Source: Epiperipatus broadwayi (taxonomy: Eukaryota > Onychophora > Udeonychophora > Euonychophora > Peripatidae). Taken from it: a DNA stretch of 64,000 nt. Below the pieces are notes generated by a model. The model saw nothing but the letters and a program-made list of their open reading frames with translations, was not told the origin of the DNA and did not search any database. The position numbers and the translations under genes are program-made. Below, one piece after another: positions 12,626 to 24,545 of the stretch (positions within the stretch are counted from its first letter, which is position 1; each line of letters opens with the position of its first letter). The stretch spans positions 3,038,001 through 3,102,000 of the forward strand of contig JAQFVV010012496.1 of assembly GCA_028023455.1 (NCBI GenBank), in the 5' to 3' direction.

Positions 12626-13803
12626 TTAATGACTAATAAAAAAATCAAAAAAATCGAAGATTTCATAATATGCAGTAAAGCATAAAAAGATGTCCATTGG
12701 GAATAAAAGGAATGATCAAAAGCAAAAAATATAAATGGAGAAACAAACAGGTAGCATTAACATGAATGAAAAAAATATAATGCTGAAATAAAGTTAAAAT
12801 TTTTGTGTAGTTATTCAGTTGGTTCTTATACTAAGTCCCAAGAAATTATCAACTTTCTAAAAAGAGGCCATGTGTGGGATAAATTAGATGACATAGAAAA
12901 AATTCTGCTCATGTGAAAAAACTGTGGATCAGAAAACATGATAATGATGTAAAGAGCTTTTTCCATTTACTGATATAGCTATAAATATTAAGATGGTAGA
13001 ATAAAATGGATTAAGCAGGTTATAAGCAAAAAGAAAAATCTTTAATGGAGATCAATTGTTATAGCTTAGCCCTAGTACATTTACCATCTTGTTAGTCTGA
13101 TTATCTTTAGTTAGAGGACTTAATATACATATAATAACTGTAGCAGTCTATTAAGTATCTGATTATCAAATCAAGAACTTTTCAATTAGTAACCTGTTTA
13201 TTTTCCTGCTGCTTTTGACACAACAAATAAGTAAAAATAATTATGATGAATTATTGCTGTTGATGAAAATTTTTTGTTTGGTTTTGCTGGTTGATTTAAT
13301 TTATTATACAAGTAAGTGGTGCACATAATCCATGAATCTTGAGATCTAGAGACCATCATTCTATTACTGTTCTAAATCATAAAGCTAATATAATGAAAAA
13401 ATAATATTCTTCATTGTACACAGATTTTACCCTGTTCATGTCAAACAAATTTTAATTCCTTCATTCAGTTTCAATCTATAAATATAAAATCCATTTTCTC
13501 CATTTTGTGAATGGTAAATGTATATTTGTCTGCAAGGATGTTATGTATCAAATTCACAACAATTAAAAAAAAAAACTATTATATTTCTCTGTAATGCTGT
13601 CAAATTCACAATTGAAAAATGAAAAAAAAAATAATTAATTTGTTTTTATAAATAAATAACTATTTAACTAAACCATAATTTATATTATGATCATTTTATG
13701 CAAAAAAAGTAATTCCACCCTTTATATTTAATATTCCATAATTTTTATTATGGAGCATATTTTATGCGAAGGTCCGCCAATAATACATTTTTACAGTTGT
13801 CCA
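12626..13803. other. AT-rich stretch, nothing recognised
   Basis: Homopolymer runs only. No gene or repeat could be supported. Confidence 0.4.
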
Positions 13804-14285
13804 TAATGCTGTCAATTTCATATATCAAATATAACAGGTAACAACAGTCTTTCAGGTGGCTACATTTCTCACATTTATTTATATATTGAAATCCTTTGTT
13901 TAATTTACATTAAATCTTAAAAAAAAATTGTTAAAGCAATCAATGTTACAAAAATGACAATCGTAATTCCTCCATTACTAAAAGATGCTCAGAAATAAAA
14001 TCAGTACATGTACTTTTAACTAAAATAGAGAACTGAATAGGTAATGCATTTAAATCACAAAGAAATTTTGATTGCAATACATAAATTCATGTTTGAAATG
14101 TGATATTTAGTGATGGGGAAAAAATCCTATAGTATCATATTTACATTTAGTTTTAATTAGCATATAATTAAAATCAAACCAACGACCTTTCGGGATAGCT
14201 ACATTTCTCACATTTATTTATATAATATTACATTTTTTTCTTTAATTTACAGAAAATTTTTAAAAAAATTATTAAAGCAACCAAT
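13804..14285 (+). repeat. Direct repeat, about 355-bp spacing
   Basis: GCTACATTTCTCACATTTAT and TTATATA, then TTTAATTTACA..AAATTTT and TTAAAGCAA occur at about 13860-13940 and again at about 14200-14282, preceded by TTTCAGGTG / TTTCGGGAT. Confidence 0.65.
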
Positions 14286-14834
14286 TAAAAAACCACAGCC
14301 TATTTAATAGGCCGGACATATCTGGTATTAATAAATTGATGGAGAACATATATTTTACACTGACAATTCAATAAATAGTTGTAATAATTATTTGTCAGGA
14401 AAACATAAACATTAACTATAGTCACTCACAACATAACTTCCTTTAATGTTTTCCTTAAGGTTTTGTTTTAAAGTAGACTTTTAATAAATAGAAGATTCAC
14501 AATTAAATGTGATTTATCATCCTTATGCTAAATTACATTACAGTTATGTAATATCATATCAACCACTAAAAAATAATCAATAGTCTGTAGCAGTATAATT
14601 TATTTCTTTAAAAAATGTAAGATATGGCAGTTTGTATTTTTGTTAAACACTAATTTCATTTTTTTTTGTTGTTGCAAACAACCTGTTTATAGAAAGATAA
14701 ACACTTTTTTTTAAATAATAAAATAAATTATCAAATAGGCACTCAGCAAGATTTAAGTCTGTGAAAATAACTCACTTGATTTCAAGTAAAATCTCTGACA
14801 ACATAGTAACAACTGCTTAATGACAATTATAGTT

Positions 14835-15520
14835 AATACAGATTTTTAAAATAGTACACACTACCACTTCAATATTTGACAATACAATAGCAATAAATGG
14901 TTCCATTTTATTATTAGTTCTCATTGTATATAAAAAATATTGTCTTGAATACCTAGGGCAGAGTGTGTAACTATTAATCAATCCAATTATTTATTGTAAA
15001 ATAATTTCATTAAGCAGATTGATTTATTTAATAAAGTAAACTTGTGGAAGAAAATTAATTTTCACACATGCTACTGGTATTAAATTTATATGCACTCACA
15101 TATCAATAAGTCTTTTAAAAGCATGAGTGTAATAAAATACTTATGCTAAGAGCTTATTTTTATATAAATCAACTCTTATTGACAGTGCTTAAATCAGGAC
15201 TTGAATAAATTATAAGCCTGATATGAGTGTTAGTAAATTTAACATCAACAGTGCATATGGTTAAATTAATTTCATTCCACAAGATTATAATTATATATAT
15301 CACTAAATTATTTAGGTACTTACAATAAATAATTGGATTGATTAATATTCACACTCACTGCCTTAAATATTGAAGACAATCTTCTTAATATACAAAGAGA
15401 ATAAATATGAAAGTGAAATCATTTTCTTGTTATTGTATTGACAAATATTAAAATGGGAATGTGCATTATTTAGTATAACAACATTTACTATTTAAAAATG
15501 ATTGTTTTAACATTTTATAA
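14835..15520. repeat. Very long imperfect palindrome, about 690 bp
   Basis: The arms pair over about 330 bases. CAATACAATAGCAATAAATG (14880) pairs with a complement near 15430-15445, TTAATCAATCCAATTATTTA (14976) with a near-perfect complement at about 15325, and AACTTGTGGAAGAAAATTAA (15040) with a complement near 15265-15285. The centre is near 15185. No coding potential and no ribozyme core were seen. It belongs to none of the other fold-back families. Confidence 0.75.
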
Positions 15521-17156
15521 ATATATTCCCATTGTCATTTTTCTGTATCAATAAAGATTATTCACAAGTTTCTGAAAATATTTCTATTAAAGTAGGATTT
15601 TATTTTTAAATATTCTAATTTGGTAACTGTCAATTTTTTTAATAAAGTGGTTACAAAATGAGTTCCTGAAAAGTTCACTATTCTTTGTAGTGCTGCAAAT
15701 ATAATTTGTTTACCTAGATTACACACTTGGTTTTAATAACATCTGTTTGCCTTTTTTAAATATGATTATTATTAAAATGAAATATATGATTTTTTTAATG
15801 TTTAATTTGAAATTTATTTTAATACTTTAAAAGCCAACTGTTTTCTATTTAAAATATATTTATTTTTATTGGTAATGATTATATAAATACTCAATAATGA
15901 TTTTATTGCAACCTTAAATATTTCTAATTTACTATCAAATGATTTAAAATATATTTGAATACATTTAAAAAAAAAAAAACCCTAAACATTAAATAATATT
16001 CAATTTTATTTATTAGCACAGAGATCATATGTAATTTAAACAGAAGAGATTTAGACCTTAACCATGCACTGTAATGTTTATTGTAATAGCTTAAGCCTTA
16101 ATGATATCTTTTTGAATATTGATGATATTCTCAAACCAAGGTTCAAGATAAAAACTTTTGAAAAGACAAGAATGGACACCTTATCTTTTAAACCTAAATT
16201 TACTTATATAGGCCAATCTAAAGTATCTTAGTTTGAGAGCATGAAGATGTTTTTTATTCGCTTTATATCTATTAATCTCTTTCTATATATTAATGTTTAT
16301 GAAATGTTTCAATTTACTATGTATTACTATGATGAATATTAGAAGACATCACTGAGCTATTATAACAAACACTACAGCACATGTGCTTAGGGAGTAAATC
16401 CTTTCTGTTTAAATTATAAACATTTAACAATATACTTGCTTCAAATTACAAATTGAATACAGATAAGCCAGTATTTCTTAATCTGAACAAAATTATTGAA
16501 CAGTATGTCAATTTTCCATGGTTCTCAGACTATTATTTTGGAATGAGTTAAGATTTACTAGAGTAATATTTTTGTTTAATCTTAAATAGATTCAAATGCT
16601 CATTTTAAAAATAAAATTAATATACATTAAATAAAATTAATATGTACAACTGAATTGAATTTGTGATTTTCATTTGTTTTTCTTAATTTGGCAGTTTAAT
16701 ATACATATAAAAATATCCAATTGCTATAGCAATCATGATTTATATATATATTTACAAAATGACAACTTGGAGAGAGGGTAGAAACCAATTTTAATGACTA
16801 ACTTTTTAAAAAATATTTTTGGTGATTATATTGTAGTCTTATATAGTTATTAAAAATAGTGTGAATCTTACCAAAGAAAACATAAGAACAAATAATAATT
16901 AAACTTGAAATGTTAAAATTTATTTACAAATTTTGCACAAATATTGCATAAAAGAAAAAAAAAATTAATTACTAAAGATATTTCAGATAAAACTGTCTTT
17001 AATTAAATGAACATGTAAGAGACATATTGTTGAATTATTACCATATCAATGATGGGTAAAATCGCTAATCTGGCAAAGCTCAGGAAACAGGGTTTCCAAA
17101 TTATGAGTGTTCAATCAGATACAATATACAAACATAAAAAGAAATGTTTTCATGAA
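15521..17156. other. AT-rich stretch, nothing recognised
   Basis: No coding motif or repeat family was recognised. Confidence 0.4.
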
Positions 17157-17693
17157 GGTTTGCGATGATGGTGTTTTAGTAGTATTTATATATTAGACTA
17201 TTTCCATCATCTGAGTAAATTTAACTTTATTTAAATATTTCAAATACATTCAACTGATAGTAATAGCACATCAAACAGGTTAGTATATGCCTAACATTTC
17301 ATGAGGTATTATTTTCCTCTCTTCTTCAGGTGTTGCTGGCCTAATCAGTGACAGCACTAGCATGGGAATCAAACTTGGAGCCTTAGATTTTTGAATATTG
17401 AATTTTAAGGTAATATTCTATTGGTTAGAACATTACCTTAAAATTTAATACTCAAGAATCTAAGGGTCCAGGTTCGATTCCTATGCTAGTACTGCCATTG
17501 GTCAGGCCAGCAATACCTGAAAAAGAGGGGAGAATAATACCTCTTCAAATGTTGTGAATATACTAATCAGTTTGATGTACTATTATTAATAGTTGAATGT
17601 ATTAAGAATATTTGAATAAAGTTAAACTTATCTAAAGACATTCAATACTCATATTAGATGAGGAAAATAGTCCAATATATAAATACAAATACA
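17157..17693. mobile_element. tRNA-like palindromic element, family B
   Basis: This is an inverted dimer. The right half reads TTGGTTAGAACATTACCTTA (A-box-like, 17421) through GGTTCGATTCC (canonical B-box, 17471-17481), then ATGCTAGTACTGCCATTGG. The left half is its reverse complement (GGGAATCAAACTTGGAG, 17363). Outside these, arms containing the TTTAACTTTATTTAAATATT block, TTCAACTGATAGTAATAGCA and ATGATGG..TAGTATTTATAT extend the palindrome to more than 500 bp. It therefore looks like two tRNA-derived retroposon units fused head to head. Copies also lie at 49.5 and 54.6 kb. Confidence 0.75.
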
Positions 17694-18584
17694 ATAAAGA
17701 AATAATCAAATGTTAATAGAAGATAAAAATCACTATGTGTAAATACTTTATATTTTTATATGACTGCTTTACATGAAAATTCTTCAGCAATTTAAAAAGA
17801 AAAAAAAACAGCTCTTAAAACTATTTGCTGAAGGTTTTAAAATAGAAAACAGCTTATTTTTCATGTATATACATATTTAATTACAGCAATACTACACTGG
17901 GGGAAAAAAAGAATCTTGGATATTTCTTCTCCCATTAATAAAAGCGTAACATAATTAAACAAATTTTTATTCATTGAATCCAAACGGATGACTGTTTGTT
18001 TGTTTGTTTTTTAAAGTCATTTACATAATTAAATTCTATTAATTTTAAAATAATAACTAGATAAAATGATATCTTTCAACAAAATACCACTTTAAAAATG
18101 GGTGAAGTAAAAACTAGGCCTACTAGATCAAAAATAAAGATAAATATTTTTAAATATTAGTTTCCAAAATCAGCAAAGATTCAAAATATAATTATCTTTG
18201 GGAAAACAAATATCTAAAAACAAAAAATACTTTTTTCTCTCTTTAGGTTAGTGTTATAAATAAAGCTAATGTGAAGATTTAGAGTCATCAGTTAAGAACA
18301 TTCAATCAACAAACTTTAAACTAAAAAAAAAAATCAAAATCTTACCCATGCAGTGATTTTTTAAAGATAATAGCTGATTAAATTACAGATATTATTAGCT
18401 AAATTTATGCTAAAAATTCACACCAGAAAATCTTTCTTCTGAATAACTTACTTAAAATAATATGATTAATTAATAAAATATATGTAAACTAGTAATTAAA
18501 GAGTAATATGCGGTTGGGATGGGTGGTTGCTAAAATATAAAAATGTAAAAACAAACAATGACTATATTTAAAAAAAAAAAAACT
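17694..18584. other. AT-rich stretch, nothing recognised
   Basis: No gene or repeat recognised. Confidence 0.4.
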
Positions 18585-19205
18585 AAATTAGAAACTAATC
18601 CTTTATATTTTCCAGAATTATGTTGAAAAATGATAAAATAAAACATATTCTTACTACTTGCAAAACATTTAAATTATCGAATTTCTTATAGAATATGCAT
18701 ATGGTAATGTCACCTTCTTGGTAGTTACCTTGTGCATCTACCCACTGATTAGAACTATGTGTTCCCATTTCTGGAAGCACACATGGAATTCATTTCCAGG
18801 CATACTATTGAGCAGTTGTCTCAAATTCTTTATGATATCAATTATAATAGAAAATCTTCATCATTTTAGCACAGTTTTTAATTTTTGGAAATAACCAAAA
18901 ATCACAGGGAGCTAAGTCAAGTGAATAGGCAGGCTGGTCTGGTTGTGAAATTGATTTTTTCGCTCAAACGTCTGTCACAATGGGTGCACTATAAATTTCA
19001 ATTATCATTTTTTATGCCAAAGCATAAACATAGATATTGATTATCTTCTCAATAGCTAACTGAAAACTACACCTCTATCAGTATAAAATTTACACGTGTT
19101 AGCCTAAACATGTTCAAACACAAAGGTTCAATACTCGTGTGATTTTGATACAATTAGGTCATCGGTGATACCACATGCACATTCCAGGAATTAAGTTATG
19201 TGGCT
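18585..19205 (-). pseudogene. Mariner transposase C-terminal fossil
   Basis: Minus strand, about 18880-18920: LDLAPCDFWLFP, the signature surrounding the last catalytic aspartate of mariner-family D34D transposases (SPDLAPCDFWLFP). Nearer the C-terminus (about 18700-18780) it reads LPEMGTHSSNQW and VDAQGNYQEGD, the usual mariner C-terminal text (CVDAQGDYFEGD). The N-terminal DNA-binding part is absent and stops interrupt the frame, so this is a dead, internally deleted copy. A second, more decayed relative lies at 56.36-56.84 kb in the same orientation; the two align by eye over about 400 bp. Confidence 0.75.
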
Positions 19206-20169
19206 ACAATATTTAATGTATCAAAGTGATATTATGATTAAAAATTGATATGATATGGTTTAGATGAAAATCAATGGCAATTTATTATTGATAAAGCTCG
19301 ATGTTAACCTATTTCTTAGAATGCAATACCTGCCAGTAACCCTACAAATACAAAGACATAAAAAAATTTAACATACACCTATCATAAAAATAAAATAACT
19401 CCAATCCTTACTGCCTTTGTATTATTTCAATAAAACTACCATCCAACTGACCCATCTTTATCTTAGTAATTAGATTTCTTATGCTTATTCAATGATAGAC
19501 AAAATATATAAATAAGAAATTCTTTACTCCAAACAATGCAAAGTCAATGTAAAGTTAGTGTAGATTAAGTATTCATCATTTTACAATAATATAAAAAGAT
19601 AAACATAATAAATATTATTACTTTATCAAAATTACAGCCCAGTGCCAAAAAGATTTTACAGTCATCTAGTGAAAAAGACTTCACCATTTTATGATAAAGC
19701 TCTTAGCATTAAAGCTTAATAATACTTATCACAAATGTTTAATAATAATAAAAAAAGATGAATTATGCCAAAAACACTAACTGCCCTCTACTATTGAAGA
19801 GATTATAATGTCATATACTGAAAATAAAAATATAATTAATTACAAATATTATGATAGTTTTGCCATTGTGAGGGAAATACTTGAAGTTCATAAAAGTTAG
19901 AAGACAAAAACAAAAAAAAAAGAATGAAAACACAACAAAAAGTACTAAATAAACCAACAGTCATAAAATAGAAGGTAGGCAAGGCACTAGTCTATAACAA
20001 GTTGATAACAATTACCTAATTTAATTTCCCGTTATTAATTAAATTATTTGAAATAAGACATAAAAAACAGCTATATTTATAAGACTGTTATTTGTGTTTT
20101 ATATATTTTTTTCAGCCTAATTAAAACAATAATTCTTATTTTATTATGAAATTTAACTTTTCTTTTTAT
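19206..20169. other. AT-rich stretch, nothing recognised
   Basis: No gene or repeat recognised. Confidence 0.4.
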
Positions 20170-20465
20170 TTAGAGGGATTTGAACTCAGACATTCAAGCT
20201 TCCTTTAGTCATCCACTTTATTTTATATAATCAATACACATGACCACATACATGCAAAAAAGATAAATGATCTCCAATATATGTATTTCATGCTGAACCA
20301 GTACTCATCAGTTGGTCCACATCATTATCTTCCACACACACACATATATATAATCAGTGCTCAGTTTATATTAAGATAGCAAATCTTCAAACTTTAATGG
20401 ACAGGCTTTAATCTTCTCCACTCCCCAACTCTTTAGCCATCCATATCATTGAAAATCTGATGATG
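20170..20465. mobile_element. Half copy of fold-back family A
   Basis: Begins AGAGGGATTTGAACTCAGAC (inverted B-box end) and continues through the antisense ribozyme module into the family centre (ATCAGTGCTCAGTTTATATT, AAGATAGCAAATCTTCAAAC, ATGGACAGGC). The complementary right arm is missing. A similar half copy lies at 35.2-35.4 kb. Confidence 0.75.
20268..20323 (-). ncRNA. Type I hammerhead ribozyme candidate, family A
   Basis: Minus strand order: helix I strand GATGTGGACCAA, intact core CTGATGA, stem II GTACTG-GTT-CAGCAT (five of six pairs), GAAA, helix III with apical CA (TACATAT), A17, then the helix I partner TTGGAGATC. The cleavage triplet is ATA. The inner helix I (CCAA/TTGG) is intact, followed by a small asymmetric bulge and GAT/ATC pairs. 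All invariant core bases are present. Confidence 0.65.
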
Positions 20466-21225
20466 CCATGTTATGTAAAAATATATATAAACAAAACAAA
20501 TATTCTTAAAATCATATTTTATTATATTTAAAAACTAATAAAAAAGTTAAAATGATCTTTACCATTTAAAAAATCGTGTAGCTGTAAATAATTCATATGT
20601 TTTTATATATTATTTGACAAATGGCTGAACAATTTCTAATTTAATAACAATCATGTGGCAACTATTATTAAATATGCTTCTAAAATGAAAATATATTAGT
20701 AACGATTATTTAATTTTTTGAATTTCAAAGTCAAAAATTAAAATATTATTTTTCAACATATTTCTTTATGGCAGAGAAATTAAAAGGCTGTTTTGCTAAA
20801 TTCAAAACTGACAATTATTACTGGGATTGCTTGTAATGTTTAAAAAGTATTTTATTATGAAATTGCAAATACTACTACATATAATAATGCATGTCTTTTG
20901 ACAATGATGATTCCAGAATCAATTCTGGTACTCTTGAACTTCTTACGACTCCCCCCCCCCCACCAGCAATAAAAACACTACCCTCCCCTGTATATGAAGC
21001 AGTCTATTATTTTTAACATTTAAGTGCATATATATATATATATATGTGACAATATAAATTCCACCAGTGATTTTTCCCATTTGAAGCTACAAAAAGCTTG
21101 GGGAAGTTTAAATTAATTAAAAACTTTAAAGTACTTGTGGATAATTCCAGATGCCAAGTTTGATTACAGATATTAAAAAAATGATAAACATCACATAATC
21201 GCCATGATTTATGCATGCAAAAGCT
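20466..21225. other. AT-rich stretch with a C homopolymer
   Basis: A run of C at about 20950-20960 is the only notable feature. No gene recognised. Confidence 0.4.
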
Positions 21226-21775
21226 GTTTACACAGAGGCAAAACTTTCCACACAATAGCGCCACTTCCTTCATCCATTGATTACTGTGGCTTGCAGTGAA
21301 TGGCGTTATTATATGGAGAGTTTTACCTAAGAGTAAACAGCTTGTGAAGTATAAAGAATGATGATCATGTGATGTTTAGTGAGTTAATACTAATCCTGTC
21401 TATTAGGATTATGGTAACTGTCAACATTATAGAAACAGACACCAAAAAGTATAGATGCTGGACTGGATTCAGATCTATACAACTATACAAGAGAAGTGAA
21501 TACATTATTGTGTTTTCATTTTGGACTCAAAGCTTTATAGTTAGCTAATAAAGTAAAGGGTGCCTGCTGGAGGGCTGCATTAGATCCCTAGATCTAGATG
21601 CAGTGATCTCAGATCCAAGGCTCCTTACTGATGAAAACTATGAGCTAGAAACTAGTCTGGAGATGTTGGATGAGCAGCCATTAGATAGGCATTTTGTGCC
21701 CAAATCTTCCTGCATCCAGTGATTACTCTGGTTTGCACTGATGGCACTACTGTGTGGATTTTTGCCTCTATATAT
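21226..21775 (+). mobile_element. Retrozyme-like unit, family C, about 1.2 monomers
   Basis: Starts with a miniature fold-back (CAGAGGCAAAACTTTCCACA paired with ATGGAGAGTTTTACCT) and runs through the full family C unit: GATGATCATGTGATGTTTAG, ATAGATGCTGGACTGGATTC, GTTTTCATTTTGGACTCAAA, GGAGGGCTGCATTAGATCC, a hammerhead at 21612-21671, then CATCCAGTGATTACTCTGG and TTTTGCCTCT. The same order is seen twice in tandem at 34.36-35.2 kb. No open frame is conserved, so it is a non-coding, non-autonomous element. Confidence 0.75.
21612..21671 (+). ncRNA. Type I hammerhead ribozyme candidate, family C
   Basis: Helix I strand GATCCAAGGCTCCTTA, core CTGATGA (21628-21634), stem II region with apical ACTATGAG, GAAA (21648-21651), helix III CTAGT, C17 at 21657, then helix I partner TGGAGATGTTGGAT. 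Outer helix I pairs ATCCAA with TTGGAT. The cleavage triplet is GTC. Stem II is weaker here than in other copies. Confidence 0.6.
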
Positions 21776-21828
21776 TAAAAAAGTATAAGGATATTACATA
21801 TTTACTATGGTCTTAATGAATAAAACAT

Positions 21829-21853
21829 TAACCCTAATTCTAACCCTAATTTA
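21829..21853 (-). repeat. Short telomere-like repeat remnant
   Basis: TTAACCCTAATTCTAACCC then TAA: three units of the TTAGGG complement with one mismatch. Too short to be more than an interstitial trace or chance. Confidence 0.3.
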
Positions 21854-22335
21854 TAATACAGTTATTACTATTTTTTAAAGTTAGCAAGAACTGATAATTG
21901 ATTTATTGAATATTTTTTAATATTCCATAATCAACCTTGATGTCCGAGATTATCCCTAAGTACCAAACTTTGTACTAAATAGTTAAAAAATTAAATACTC
22001 AAATAAATACTTGAGAACTTAAAATCAGACCAAAAGTCATCCTAACTGATGATGAATTACACTAAATTATAGAGTTAATAGGTTCAAAATAAAATGTTTG
22101 GTACATAAAAATTCTGTAAGTTATGAAATATATGATTTTATATAAAAGCACACTATTTAATATGTACAGTTATAAGACCCTAGGGCATACTGAATTTGTG
22201 TAATTTTTTAGTTTTAGAATATAGTTTATTCAAGGGAAAATATATCTACAGATATTTCAGTTTGAAGGAAAATTTATATATAATTGCAAGAAAATAAAAT
22301 CATATGTCATATGACTTAATTTAAATTTAATGCTT

Positions 22336-22397
22336 GAATATTCTAGCCTCACTGATGAAAGCCAGAGCTAGAAACCGGTCTGAGGGTAGGAATATTC
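22336..22397 (+). ncRNA. Near-perfect type I hammerhead ribozyme
   Basis: The strongest ribozyme candidate in the window, 62 nt. Helix I 5' strand is GAATATTC, a TAG internal loop, CCTCA. The core CTGATGA is at 22352-22358. Stem II is AAGC-CAGA-GCTA (three pairs above an A/A closing position). GAAA is at 22371-22374. Helix III with the preceding A is ACCGGT. C17 is at 22380. The helix I 3' strand is TGAGG, GTAG, GAATATTC. Helix I therefore has 5 + 8 perfect pairs around an internal loop. Cleavage is predicted after GTC (22380/22381). Helix III is a palindrome, which favours activity as a dimer. The surrounding sequence is not family C, so this is a separate element. Confidence 0.75.
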
Positions 22398-24102
22398 TGA
22401 AAAGTTTGTTAAAAGCTATTAGCACCCTTATTATATATAATATATACAGATATTTCAGTTTAAAAAAAAAATAATACAAACTAATCAAATAATACCAGAA
22501 TAAGTATTTTCAATAGCATTCAGTGAATTATACTATTATTAAAAACATTTGCAATAAAATAGGAAACAGAAAATCACTAGAGGTTAGAGCACTAATGTCT
22601 GATGGGGTGATTTTTTTATCTCTTTATTTTATTGTCTCTAATCTGTTTTTAAATGTGTTAAATTTCTTGCACTTCTGTTGTACTTCTTATTTCTAAGAAG
22701 CAGGCATTTGGAAAAAACTCTATAATTGAATTTATAGTGGTATTTTTTTTCCTGATAAATTTTTGTAATATAAGATGAGTGTATTGTAGGTTACAACATT
22801 CAAAGAATATATGTTTTTATCTAATCCTAATATAACTTTCCCATAAAAAAAATGGTTCTACTGGAATACATATGTACTTCTACACACAAACACAAATTAT
22901 AACTTGGGCTTTCCAATGCTAGGTATTATTATAATAAGCAACTAATAAATAGATTTAAGCATTGGACACTCAAACCCAAATTTTTTGAATTTCTACTCAA
23001 AATGAACATGTGGTCACTACCAACATTATATTTCATGAGAGAAGAGAAACATACGTACCATTATCACTACATGTGAGTTGTGCCATAGATCAGAATTTGT
23101 GTAATTTTTAATTCTTAATTTGTGGTAATGTTATATATATATAATTTTGGATAGAAAAGATAAAAGTATATTCACATTTAAGAAATTAAATGTAAAAAGT
23201 CTGATTTGTATATATATATATATTTAATTAATCATAAAAGATTGAACTCAGAAGTTTCATTTTATATTTAGTCACATAAAAGAAGAAAATAGACTAATTA
23301 AAAGAACAAACAAATGTTATAATTAAATGTATTTAATTAAAGTTAGGTAATCAAAGGATTATCTCATAATCTTTTAACTAGAAAAATATGGAAAAATCAG
23401 CAGCGTAATTAATGGTCATTAGTGGTATATAAAAAAAAAAGAAGTCAGAGAGACATCTTAAGCAATTCTTTTCAGTGATTTCAGAAATTTTTTGAGGGAT
23501 TAATTGCAAATCATTTGATAGGAATTAAAGTAAAATTAGGAATATTGGTTAATACATTTTGATAATTTGTCAACTGCAGCTTCAATTAATAATGCAAGTG
23601 AAGTATTTTCTTAAAACCATCTTCAAAAATCATTAAAAGAAAAACAAAGTCACTCTAATATTTATGACAGACACTATAATATTTCAAGATATTAACTAAG
23701 TTGAATTTTTTTTACATAATACTTACTCAAAGAAGATAAAAAAATATTTAAGTGAAAAGATGCCTACTATATATTAACGAAGCAGTCCAATTTCACACTC
23801 CTAAAGTATTCAATCAAGCAAATAACCTAGTCCTCAGCCTAAATTTAAATATTTTATTCCTTTAGATCAGAATTACAAATACTGTATTAAATAATAAATC
23901 CAATACTTCTGTTATTATAAAATATAAATCACAACCCAACAGTACGATTGATAAAACGGAGAAACATTAAAACAATATAAAACCCTATTGCCAAGCGCTT
24001 TCAACTCATTTTATACAATAGCCGTATTGTTAGTTTGTGAAATACTATATTAGTAATATTTTAAATACAGGTATATTACATATACCAGGGATCTAGATGT
24101 AA
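22398..24102. other. AT-rich stretch, nothing recognised
   Basis: Only AT tracts. The first part may belong to the element carrying the preceding ribozyme, but no boundary could be drawn. Confidence 0.4.
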
Positions 24103-24545
24103 TATAGGGAATGTGAACACAGACATTCAAACTCCCTTCAGTCAATCACTCTATCTCATACATCCGGTGCACATGTCCACACACATGTGGAAAAAGGTAA
24201 ATGATCTTCAATATACGCATTCCATACTGAACCAGCCCCCAGTAGTTGGTCCAGATCATCATCACCCACACATGTGTGAAGATATCATAATATAAAACTG
24301 GTTCAGATCATCATCATCCACACATGTGTGAAGATTCGCTATCTTAATATAAAACTGAATACTGATTATATATATATGTGGGAGATGATGATCTGGACCA
24401 ACTGATGAGTACTGCTTCAGCACGTAATGCGTATATTGGAGATCACTTTATCTTTTTCACATGTGTGTGGTCATGTGTATCGGTTGTATGAAGTAGAGTA
24501 GATGGCTGAAGGGAGCTTGAAAGTCTGTGTTCAAATATTATATTA
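24103..24545. mobile_element. Full fold-back element, family A
   Basis: Ends AATATAGGGAATGTGAACAC (left) and TTCAAATATTATATT (right). Arms of about 180 bp each carry the family A module. The centre holds a short direct repeat of TGGTCCAGATCATCATC.CC and CACACATGTGTGAAGAT. The right-arm ribozyme (24390-24453) has an intact CTGATGA at 24412-24418 and a TTGGAGATC partner, but GAAA has become GTAA. The left-arm one (minus) is degenerate. Both are predicted inactive. Confidence 0.8.

Noticed and set aside
21829-21853. Telomere or chromosome end
   Set aside because: Only three imperfect units of the TTAGGG complement, with ordinary sequence on both sides.
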